Source: Io17-Chloro-G2 sp963663135
GTDB taxonomy: Bacteria > Chloroflexota > Dehalococcoidia > Lucifugimonadales > UBA3495
DNA length: 64,000 bases
Direction of reading: 5' to 3'
Assembly (NCBI GenBank): GCA_963663135.2
Contig: CAXXRM010000005.1
Span: 1,674,001-1,738,000 of the forward strand
Shown one piece after another: positions 52,156 through 61,000 of the stretch. The stretch's first letter is position 1. Each line of letters opens with the position of its first letter. The position numbers and the translations under genes are program-made. Below the pieces are notes generated by a model that was not told where the DNA came from, searched no databases, and saw only the letters and a list, made by a program, of their open reading frames with translations.

Positions 52156-55142
52156 CGGCGAATGCTCCCGCCCCGACGGGACTCAGAGTAACCTCGGACA
52201 CCGACGATAGCGTCAGTCTGAGTTGGAATACGGTAACCGACGCGGGGGCCTACAAGGTCGAGTACCGAAGGAGCGGTTCCATCAGTTGGCTCCACGCTGG
52301 CTACGTGTACTCAAGCACGTCCGATACGGTGGACGGGTTGGACTGCAACACGAGCTACTACTTTCGGGTCCGGGCGCGGGGCGACGGCAGCCCCTACTCC
52401 TACACATATGGCAACCCTTCATCCAGCGTTTCGGAGACGACCGACGCATGTGTGGCTCCGGCCCCGACGGGACTCAGGGTAACCTCGGACACCGACGATA
52501 GCGTCAGCCTGAGTTGGAACGCCGTAACCGACGCCCATTACTACAAGGTCGAGTATCGGAGGAGCAGCTCCAGCAGTTGGCTCCACGCCGGATACACTTT
52601 CGGCACCTCCAGGACGGTGTCCGGGCTTGATCCCAACACCCCCTACGATTTCCAGGTTCGCGCCCGCGGCGACGGCAGCCCCTATTCATACACTTACGGC
52701 AGTCCCTCGACCAGCGTGTCGAGGACCACCGACCCTCCTACAGCCCCCGCTCCCACCGGCCTCCGTGCAACTGCATCTACCGAGACCAGTGTCAGCCTGA
52801 GTTGGAACGCCGTAACCGACGCCCATTACTACAAGGTCGAGTATCGGAGGAGCAGCTCCAGCAGTTGGCTCCACGCCGGATACACTTTCGGCACCTCCAG
52901 GACGGTGTCCGGGCTTGATCCCAACACCCCCTACGACTTCCAGGTCCGCGCCCGCGGCGACGGCAGCCCCTATTCATACACTTACGGCAGTCCCTCGACC
53001 AGCGTGTCGAGGACCACCGACTCTCCTACAGCCCCCGCTCCCACCGGCCTCCGTGCAACTGCATCTACCGAGACCAGTGTCAGCCTGAGTTGGAATGACG
53101 TAACCGACGCGGGGGCCTACAAGGTCGAGTACCGAAGGAGCAGTTCCATCAGTTGGCTCCACGCTGGCTACGTGTACTCAAGCACGTCCGATACGGTGTC
53201 CGGGCTTGATCCCAACACCGCCTACGAATTCCAGGTCCGCGCCCGCGGCGACGGCAGCCCCTATTCGTACACCTACGGCAGTCCCTCGACCAGCGTGTCG
53301 AGGACCACCGACCCTCCTACAGCCCCCGCTCCCACCGGCCTCCGTGCAACTGCATCTACCGAGACCAGTGTCAGCCTGAGTTGGAATGACGTAACCGACG
53401 CGGGGGCCTACAAGGTCGAGTATCGGAGGAGCAGTTCCAGCAGTTGGCTCCACGCTGGCTACGTGTACTCAAGCACGTCCGATACGGTGGACGGGTTGGA
53501 CTGCGACACGAGCTACGACTTCCAGGTCCGCGCCCGTGGCGACGGCAGCCCCTACTCCTACACATATGGCAACCCTTCATCCGGCGTTTCGGAGACGACC
53601 GACGCATGTCCGGTTCCGGCCCCACCGCCCGCGCCGCAGAACCTCACAGGCGCGTCTGGTCCGGGGCGAGGGGAGGCATCTCTGAACTGGGACACCGTCG
53701 CCGAAGCCACCGGCTACAAGGTGGAACAACGGAAGCGGCGGACGTTCGCACCCTTCCTCCACACGTGGGTCGACCTCGGCTCGGAAGTCACCATTATCGG
53801 CAGCAGTGCCGTCGTGCGCAACCTTTCTGTCAACGATGCCAAAAGGTTCCGGGTCAAGGCACTGAATTCAGATGTGGAATCAGTGCCGTCTAATGAGGTC
53901 GAGGTAACCCTTGCCCCACCTCGGGCACCAGCGAATGTTGCCAGTTCGTCCGTCGATCACGGTGAAATACAGATCATGTGGGACGCCGTTCTTGATGCGA
54001 CGGGCTACGTAGTTGAGCAGCATAAGAACGTGTTCATAGGCTCGGACTGGCGCGAGTTGCCTTTCGACAGCTTCACTGTAACCACTCCGCTGAGGAGTGG
54101 CAACCGGTTTAGCGCAATCGTTCGCGGGTTGACCCCGGGGGATACCTACAAGCACAGGGTCAAGGCCGTGGGCGTACAGGGAACATCCGATCCATCGAGC
54201 GAGGTGGAGACTGAGGTGCTGGACGAAAGGCCGCCCAAACCGAACAAACCTGCATACAGGTTTCTCATAGGCGGCAGGGGAATCGAGCTTTTCTGGGACG
54301 TCGTCCCAGGAGCGACCGCTTATAAAGTGCTGATTGACCCTGAGCCAAACCCGCCGGCGACGATCGCCTTTACAAACGCCAGCGCCGACATCACTGGGCT
54401 GGTCCCGGACAGCAGATACACCTTCAAGGTCGTGGCCACGAATAGGTTCGGCGACTCTCCCGAATCTGATGGTCTTCGTGCGAGGACGCCCGATCTAGAG
54501 TACTGGTGGGGACATCAGGCAGATCACACGGCGAAGTACGCGAAGGGTACCATCGGGTCCAGCATCATTGAAGACGCAATTCAGGATGCTGCCGAGGACT
54601 GGAACAACGAGATGGTAGTGCTGAACAAGGGGCTGAAGATATGCGATGATGTCGACATCAGTTGCGGCGGCACCAACGCTGACGGCGGAATCGTTACCAT
54701 CCAGACGGCATCCACCACGAGGGCCAGCGACAGTGGCGGTTGCGGAGCCAGTTTCGCATGCGTGCAACCGGGCACAGACGGCAATTCCTCTGGCCCCGGC
54801 AAACACATGCTGAATATGACGATGGTCTTCGAGCAACCTGGCTTCCAATGCGATAACGATCCGTGTTCAATTCAATCTGAAGTCCTGTGGACCGATGTCA
54901 GGAGTATGCACCGTACACAGCCAATGTCTAGCACAGTAGCCAATCCACAACTTTACATTTTTATTGACTACATCATGCTGCACGAGTTTGGCCACACTCT
55001 GGGTTTGCCAGACTTTTATGCAGATACGACAGGACTTAAGAACGTGGTCGCCATAATGAACGATTCTGGGGCCGCACGGAATGTAAAGGATGAAGACATA
55101 GAACAGTTGCGGGCAATCTACATCCTTCATACGAGACACTAG
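51816..55142 (+). CDS. FN3-repeat metzincin metalloprotease, 5' end lost
   Basis: The frame opens at 51771 without a start codon and has no signal peptide, whereas its relative at 58054 has one, so this gene has been beheaded. GTG 51816 is the first formal start. Content: four acidic repeats (VDTAERDDVVPGDDEGG type), five near-identical FN3 domains (APAPTGLR.T........SLSWN.VTDA..YKVEYRRS), three diverged FN3 domains, then a metzincin protease. That has HEFGHTLGLPD at residues about 1056-1066, two His plus a likely Asp as zinc ligands as in snapalysin, and a Met-turn in VVAIMNDSG. The protein was presumably secreted. It is followed 12 bp later by the lipoprotein gene. Confidence 0.8.
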   Translation: MDTAERDDVVPGDDEGGASGAVDEDSGARLPDVDTAQRDDVVEEEGGASGAVDEDSEGRLPDVDTAERDDVVPEDDGGGASGAVDEGTEGRLPDVDNAQRDDVVEEEGGAIGRAANAPAPTGLRVTSDTDDSVSLSWNTVTDAGAYKVEYRRSGSISWLHAGYVYSSTSDTVDGLDCNTSYYFRVRARGDGSPYSYTYGNPSSSVSETTDACVAPAPTGLRVTSDTDDSVSLSWNAVTDAHYYKVEYRRSSSSSWLHAGYTFGTSRTVSGLDPNTPYDFQVRARGDGSPYSYTYGSPSTSVSRTTDPPTAPAPTGLRATASTETSVSLSWNAVTDAHYYKVEYRRSSSSSWLHAGYTFGTSRTVSGLDPNTPYDFQVRARGDGSPYSYTYGSPSTSVSRTTDSPTAPAPTGLRATASTETSVSLSWNDVTDAGAYKVEYRRSSSISWLHAGYVYSSTSDTVSGLDPNTAYEFQVRARGDGSPYSYTYGSPSTSVSRTTDPPTAPAPTGLRATASTETSVSLSWNDVTDAGAYKVEYRRSSSSSWLHAGYVYSSTSDTVDGLDCDTSYDFQVRARGDGSPYSYTYGNPSSGVSETTDACPVPAPPPAPQNLTGASGPGRGEASLNWDTVAEATGYKVEQRKRRTFAPFLHTWVDLGSEVTIIGSSAVVRNLSVNDAKRFRVKALNSDVESVPSNEVEVTLAPPRAPANVASSSVDHGEIQIMWDAVLDATGYVVEQHKNVFIGSDWRELPFDSFTVTTPLRSGNRFSAIVRGLTPGDTYKHRVKAVGVQGTSDPSSEVETEVLDERPPKPNKPAYRFLIGGRGIELFWDVVPGATAYKVLIDPEPNPPATIAFTNASADITGLVPDSRYTFKVVATNRFGDSPESDGLRARTPDLEYWWGHQADHTAKYAKGTIGSSIIEDAIQDAAEDWNNEMVVLNKGLKICDDVDISCGGTNADGGIVTIQTASTTRASDSGGCGASFACVQPGTDGNSSGPGKHMLNMTMVFEQPGFQCDNDPCSIQSEVLWTDVRSMHRTQPMSSTVANPQLYIFIDYIMLHEFGHTLGLPDFYADTTGLKNVVAIMNDSGAARNVKDEDIEQLRAIYILHTRH
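52164..53624 (+). repeat. Five tandem FN3 units (~290 bp each), near-identical DNA
   Basis: Each unit encodes SLSWN.VTDA..YKVEYRRS, WLHAGY, then RARGDGSPYSYTYG. Units alternate two versions of the front (VTSDTDDSV or ATASTETSV) and of the middle (DGLDCNT or SGLDPNT). That mosaic is evidence of recombination. Confidence 0.85.
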
Positions 55143-55153
55143 GGAGAACCACG

Positions 55154-57349
55154 ATGCGAATAATCCTCATCGCTCTCTTGACGGGGATGCTGCTGCTGGC
55201 GTGCAGCCAGGGCACGGGAAGCAATACGCCCGACGATGCGGTTCCTGCCGAAACTCTGGCCACGGACAGGAGCCATTCTTCGCGAGTCTTCCCTCGAGGA
55301 GAGACCTCGCTCGAAGAGAGGATCGCCAACTACCCCACCGTCGTCAGAGCTCGGATGACCTCCGAGTCCACTGAGGTGGTCGCCGGGGCGGGGAGGTTTG
55401 AGGGTAACTACTACGCTGCCTTGAAGTTCGACCTTGAAGTCGGTGAGTACCTGAATGGGACAGGTGCCGACAACATCACGGCGATATGGGTCGCAGCCGA
55501 TGAATTCGGCACCCGCCAGGAAGCCGAAGACGCGTTGCCCGACATCCGCGCCCGAAGGGATACGCAATGGGACAATCGGGAGGCGGTTTTCTTCCTGCAA
55601 GAACTGCGTGATGCTCAGGCTTTTCCCCTTGATGTCTTGCCGACGTTGCAGGGTGACAACCATTACTACTTGTCGTTCGGTATTTCTCAACCCCACCGGG
55701 ACGGTTACAGCCTGTCCAGCGAATACAGTAAGTTGTGGCTGCCGGCGACCGAGATCGCTTCGGGCGCTACCGGCCAGAGCGGGACCGTGGGGGACGGACA
55801 GGAGTTCCTCCTGGATATGCCGACCGCCCCAGTCGGCGCTACAGGCGCAAGTGGCGCGAGCACACCGGCGGGTCCAACGATAACGCTGGGCGACCTGAAA
55901 CAGCGGCTCGCAGCTGTTACCGCTGAGCTTAACGCCAGCGACGGCTCGGAAGAATACAAAGAATGCGTCCGGTTTAAATATCAGAATGAGCGTGAGGATA
56001 GGTACTTCATAGCCGAGGGTGAGGGTCGGCGAGTCTACGTCACGCATCCTACACATGAATTCGACTCCGGCCAGCCCGCCGGCACGACGATCTATGAAGA
56101 CGAGGTCGTCAGCGCCGAATCAACTGAAAAGAGATCAAGGCTCTGGTTCGATGGACGGGACTCTGCCCTATTCGATGTCGTGACTGGCGACCTCGTGCCA
56201 GGAGCCTATGTATCCACAATCACGCAGACAGTGGTCTCTGCGCGGCCGATTCCCGCAGGAGAATACAAGGTCAATAACAATTACCTTCTGTTGCCCTTCA
56301 TTCCCTGCAATCACGTCTTCACCTACGGAATGACGATGACCGTGACGGCACCCGAGGGCACTGTTCACGAGGCGTTCTTCGATCCGGTGGTGATTGGCGC
56401 GGCGGTAGGCGCCGACGGCTCACGTGGTGTTTTGAAGCCGGCGTCGTTTGCCATCGAGGGGGTGGGCACAACAGACATCAAGCGGATCCGGTGGGAGTCA
56501 GCAAGGGTCGAGATGCAGATTGATCCGCCCGGGAGGCCCACAGGCCATCACATCGACTTCATCGCCCTAGACGGGACGGTCGTGCTGCGGCTGGATTTCG
56601 ACGACGCTGTCGACGTTGTTGAGGAGGGCCGCACGCGCGCGCTGACTTGGGGGGTATGCGAGCGGTCTTGGAATGACGGAGACCTTCTGATGCTGCGCAT
56701 CAGTGAAAGTCCTCCCGGCCTGACTGGCACGACCAACGATGTGCTATGTCCCCCGCCACCGCCTCAGAACCTGACGGCTTCCTCCACGCAGGACTCGGTG
56801 ACCCTGACGTGGGATGTGGCCGACGACCCGACGGTAATGGGCTACCTGATACTGAGGAGGATCGCGAGGCAGGACACCTTCAGCAAGTTTGAGGTCACCA
56901 ACGGCACTGCCACGACGTATGTCGACACGACCGACATCGAACCCGGCACCAAGTACATCTACCGTGTCCACGCGGTCAACGCTGTCGGGCTCAGTGAGGT
57001 CTCACGCGTGACCGCTACACCGGCGGCGACTCCCAGCATCCCTGTAACGGACGTGGCCGGGACATCTCCGCCGTCCCCGCAGGGCCTGACGGCCTCTTCC
57101 ACGCACGAATCGGTGACGCTGATGTGGGATGCGGGCGACGACCCGCCGACAGGCTACCTCATACTGAGGAGGGTGGCAAAGCAAGACACCTTCGTCAAGT
57201 TCGAGGTCACCAACGGCACTGCTACAACGTATGTCGACACGACCGACATCGAACCCGGCACCAAGTACATCTACCGTGTCCACGCGGTCAACGCTGCCGG
57301 GCTCAGTGAGGTCTCGCGGGTGACAGTCACGACACGCACAGTGCCGTGA
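55154..57349 (+). CDS. Large lipoprotein with C-terminal FN3 domains
   Basis: 731 residues. A lipoprotein signal, MRIILIALLTGMLLLACSQG, puts the Cys at residue 17. Residues 40-220 (RVFPRGETSLEERIANYPTV, then ALKFDLEVGEYLNGTGADN) form a domain I do not recognise. A Gly/Ala-rich linker (VGATGASGASTPAGPTITLG) is followed by a second unknown beta-rich domain. Two FN3 domains close the protein (PPPPQNLTASSTQDSVTLTW, then SPQGLTASSTHESVTLMW) and are themselves ~90% alike. It follows the metalloprotease by 12 bp and is probably co-transcribed. It could anchor or present partners at the cell surface. Confidence 0.75.
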   Translation: MRIILIALLTGMLLLACSQGTGSNTPDDAVPAETLATDRSHSSRVFPRGETSLEERIANYPTVVRARMTSESTEVVAGAGRFEGNYYAALKFDLEVGEYLNGTGADNITAIWVAADEFGTRQEAEDALPDIRARRDTQWDNREAVFFLQELRDAQAFPLDVLPTLQGDNHYYLSFGISQPHRDGYSLSSEYSKLWLPATEIASGATGQSGTVGDGQEFLLDMPTAPVGATGASGASTPAGPTITLGDLKQRLAAVTAELNASDGSEEYKECVRFKYQNEREDRYFIAEGEGRRVYVTHPTHEFDSGQPAGTTIYEDEVVSAESTEKRSRLWFDGRDSALFDVVTGDLVPGAYVSTITQTVVSARPIPAGEYKVNNNYLLLPFIPCNHVFTYGMTMTVTAPEGTVHEAFFDPVVIGAAVGADGSRGVLKPASFAIEGVGTTDIKRIRWESARVEMQIDPPGRPTGHHIDFIALDGTVVLRLDFDDAVDVVEEGRTRALTWGVCERSWNDGDLLMLRISESPPGLTGTTNDVLCPPPPPQNLTASSTQDSVTLTWDVADDPTVMGYLILRRIARQDTFSKFEVTNGTATTYVDTTDIEPGTKYIYRVHAVNAVGLSEVSRVTATPAATPSIPVTDVAGTSPPSPQGLTASSTHESVTLMWDAGDDPPTGYLILRRVAKQDTFVKFEVTNGTATTYVDTTDIEPGTKYIYRVHAVNAAGLSEVSRVTVTTRTVP

Positions 57350-57528
57350 CCGAACAAGACCTCTGCGAGAGTCGCACAACTCCCATGCTCTCGCCATGAC
57401 TGCGTGCCAGGGACTAAGCTATTGCACCGGACCTGCGATATGGACCTTGGTAGATCCTAGCTTTAGTCGCGCTTGTCTTTGGTCCCCCTCCTGTGTTGAC
57501 GATGGTTGCAAGGGGAGGAAGGCACGCA

Positions 57529-57672
57529 ATGATGAGCAAGGCGCAGAAACTACAGTCGGGCCGAGCAATATCGGTATTGTTGGCGTTTTCAACCTGTCTG
57601 GTGCTCCTCGCTTCGGCCTGTGGTGAATCCGATAGCGGCGTGACCAACGACGGTCCCTGCCCGGTGAGCTAG
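57529..57672 (+). CDS. Tiny lipoprotein (47 residues)
   Basis: ATG 57529 (or 57532) follows AGGGGAGGAAGGCACGCA, a strong ribosome binding site. The peptide has a basic start (MMSKAQKLQSGRA), a hydrophobic core (ISVLLAFSTCLVLLASA) and a lipoprotein-like Cys with a short tail, CGESDSGVTNDGPCPVS. The lipobox LASAC is a weak match, so anchoring is probable but not sure. After cleavage only about 17 residues remain, resembling lysis-type or entericidin-like lipopeptides in size only. It lies between the two giant secreted-protein genes. Confidence 0.5.
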   Translation: MMSKAQKLQSGRAISVLLAFSTCLVLLASACGESDSGVTNDGPCPVS

Positions 57673-58053
57673 TCCGCGCAGGTGGCGGAGGGGTTCGCGC
57701 TCCCGTGAAGTGTATGCGGCCCTTTTTTGCGTTCAGGGTTCTTCGCCGGGCTGTACCTCGTAGATCGCCGTAGTTTCGCCCCGGAAGATATTGACTCTCC
57801 CGTCTCGTCCGTAGGATAATTCTTGTACCGACAGTTGCCGGCCGAATTAACATGCAATCCGGCCACGCCGGAGATATTCGGCAACAGGGTCAGGCGGACG
57901 TACTCCAAGGGTAGAATTGGATCGTCTGCTACCTGCCGCAACACGCACACCGAGACCTCAGCAGGGCAGGCGGATTCCCTCACCGCGATAAGCCGCGCGT
58001 TCAAATGGGTGACTAATGAATGGGGGGTTGGTGGTGAATACTGAACCGGAAGG
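57673..58053. other. Intergenic region before the 1960-residue protein
   Basis: No gene I can support. A frame on the minus strand spans it, but its N-terminal part is antisense to the signal peptide of the next gene. Presumably contains that gene's promoter, although no consensus stands out. Confidence 0.35.
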
Positions 58054-61000
58054 ATGCTACGTTTGGTAATGCATACAAGGACTCTCTTCGCCGCCATAAC
58101 GATTCTCCTCCTCCTCTTCATCTCTGCGCCCTTGGCTATAGTTCAGGCAGACACGCCGCCGCCAGGCGTGGACACAGCCCAGCGCGACGACGTGGTTCCG
58201 GAGGATGACGAAGGCGGCGCTTCCGGGGCCGTGGACGACGGGAGCGGGGCGCTGCTCCCGGATGTGGACAACGCTCAGCGGGACGACGTGGTTCCGGAGG
58301 ATGACGGAGGCGGCGCTTCCGGGGCCGTCGATGAGGGGACCGAAGGGCGGCTCCCGGATGTGGACACTGCCCAGCGCGACGACGTGGTTCCGGAGGATGA
58401 CGGAGGCGGCGCTTCCGGGGCCGTGGACGACGGGAGCGGGGTGCTGCTCCCGGATGTGGACAACGCTCAGCGCGACGACGTGATTCGGGAGGATGACGGA
58501 GGCGGCGCTTCCGGGGCCGTCGATGAGGGGACCGAAGGGCGGCTCCCGGATGTGGACAACGCTCAGCGCGACGACGTGGTTCCAGAGGATGACGGAGGCG
58601 GCGCTTCCGGGGCCGTCGATGGGGGAGTAACGCCGCCCGCAGGGGTGGACACCGCCCAACGCGACGATGTGGTTCCGGAGGATGACGGAGGCGGCGCTAC
58701 CGGGGCCGCGGACGATGGGGGAGTAACGCCGCCCGCAGGGGTGGACACCGCCCAACGCGACGATGTGGTTCCAGAGGATGACGGAAGCACAACTGAGCGT
58801 GTGCCGACGGCCCCTGCTCCGACGGGACTCAGAGTAACCTCGGACACCGATGACAGCGTCAGCCTGAGTTGGAATGCGGTAACCGACGCGGGGGCCTACA
58901 AGGTCGAGTACCGGCGGAGCGGCTCCATCAGCTGGCTCCACGCGGGCTACGTGTACTCGAATACGTCCGATACGGTGGACGGGTTGGACTGCAACACGAG
59001 CTACTACTTTCAGGTCCGAGCGCGGGGCGACGGCAGCCCCTATTCCTATACATATGGCAACCCTTCATCCAGCGTGTCGGAGACGACCGACGCATGTGTG
59101 GCTCCGGCCCCAACGGGACTCACGGTAACCTCGGACACCGACGATAGCGTCAGCCTGAGTTGGAATACGGTAACCGACGCGGGGGCCTACAAGGTCGAGT
59201 ACCGAAGGAGCGGTTCCATCAGTTGGCTCCACGCTGGCTACGTATGGTCTGGCTCTTCTGACACGGTGGACGGGTTGGACTGCAACACGAGCTACTACTT
59301 TCAGGTCCGAGCGCGGGGCGACGGCAGCCCCTACTCCTATACATATGGCAACCCTTCATCCAGCGTTTCGGAGACGACCGACGCATGTGTGGCTCCGGCT
59401 CCAACGGGACTCACGGTAACCTCGGACACCGACGATAGCGTCAGCCTGAGTTGGAATGCGGTAACCGACGCGGGGGCCTACAAGGTCGAATACCGAAGGA
59501 GCAGTTCCATCAGTTGGCTCCACGCTGGCTACGTATGGTCTGGCTCTTCTGACACGGTGGACGGGTTGGACTGCAACACGAGCTACTACTTTCAGGTCCG
59601 AGCGCGGGGCGACGGCAGCCCCTACTCCTATACATATGGCAACCCTTCATTCAGCGTGTCGGAGACGACCGACGCATGTCCGGTTCCGGTTGCGCCCGCG
59701 CCGACGGGACTCACGGTAACCTCGGACACCGACGATAGTGTCAGCCTGAGCTGGAATGCGGTAACCGACGCAGCCGTCTACCAGGTCGAATACCGGAGGA
59801 GCAGTTCCATCAGTTGGCTCCACGCTGGCTACGTATGGTCTGGCTCTTCTGACACGGTGGACGGGTTGGACTGCAACACGAGCTACGACTTCCGGGTCCG
59901 GGCGCGGGGCGACGGCAGCCCCTACTCCACAACATATGGCAACCCTTCATCCAGCGTGTCGGAGACGACCGGCGCATGTGTGGCTCCGGCTCCAACGGGA
60001 CTCACGGTAACCTCGGACACCGACGATACTGTCAGCCTGAGCTGGAATGCGGTAACCGACGCAGCCGTCTATCAGGTCGAATACCGAAGGAGCAGTTCCA
60101 TCAGTTGGCTCCACGCTGGCTACGTGTACTCAAGCACGTCCGATACGGTGGACGGGTTGGACTGCAACACGGGCTACGACTTCCGGGTCCGGGCGCGGGG
60201 CGACGGCAGCCCCTATTCCACAACATATGGCAACCCTTCATCCAGCGTGTCGGAGACGACCGACGCATGTCCGGTTCCGGTTGCGCCCGCGCCGACGGGA
60301 CTCACGGTAACCTCAGACACCGACGATAGCGTCAGCCTGAGTTGGAATACGGTAACCGACGCAGCCGTCTACCAGGTCGAATACCGAAGGAGCAGTTCCA
60401 TCAGTTGGCTCCACGCTGGCTACGTATGGTCTGGCTCTTCTGACACGGTGGACGGGTTGGACTGCAACACGAGCTACTACTTTCAGGTCCGAGCGCGGGG
60501 CGACGGCAGCCCCTACTCCTATACATATGGCAACCCTTCATCCAGCGTGTCGGAGACGACCGACGCATGTGTGGCTCCGGCCCCGACGGGACTCACGGTA
60601 ACCTCGGACACCGATGATAGCGTCAGCCTGAGTTGGAACCCAGTGACGGATGCGGGGGCCTACAAGGTCGAATACCGAAGGAGCAGTTCCATCAGTTGGC
60701 TCCACGCCGGCTACGTGTACTCAAGCACGTCCGATACGGTGGACGGGTTGGACTGCGACACGAGCTACGACTTTCGGGTCCGCGCCCGTGGCGATGGCAG
60801 CCCATACCCCACAACTTACGGCAACCCTTCATCCAGCGTGTCCGAGACGACCTCGACGTGTTCAAACAACCCACCGGCCTTCAACCCTGCATCCTACAGC
60901 TTTTCGGTCAACGAAGATGGCGCTAACGGCACTCCCGTTGGCACGGTCTTAGCCACCGACCCTGATGCCGGCGACGCTGTGTCGTACTCGATCACGCCGG

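Noticed and set aside
58057..58941. Long minus-strand open frame antisense to the acidic repeats (also at 51750-52295)
   Set aside because: It is the antisense of a repetitive high-GC coding sequence, has no family pattern or ribosome site, and arises from the repeat composition.
52164..60862. Regular repeats considered as CRISPR or minisatellite arrays
   Set aside because: Units are ~290 bp, fully coding in one frame and encode FN3 domains; no spacers or short palindromic repeats.
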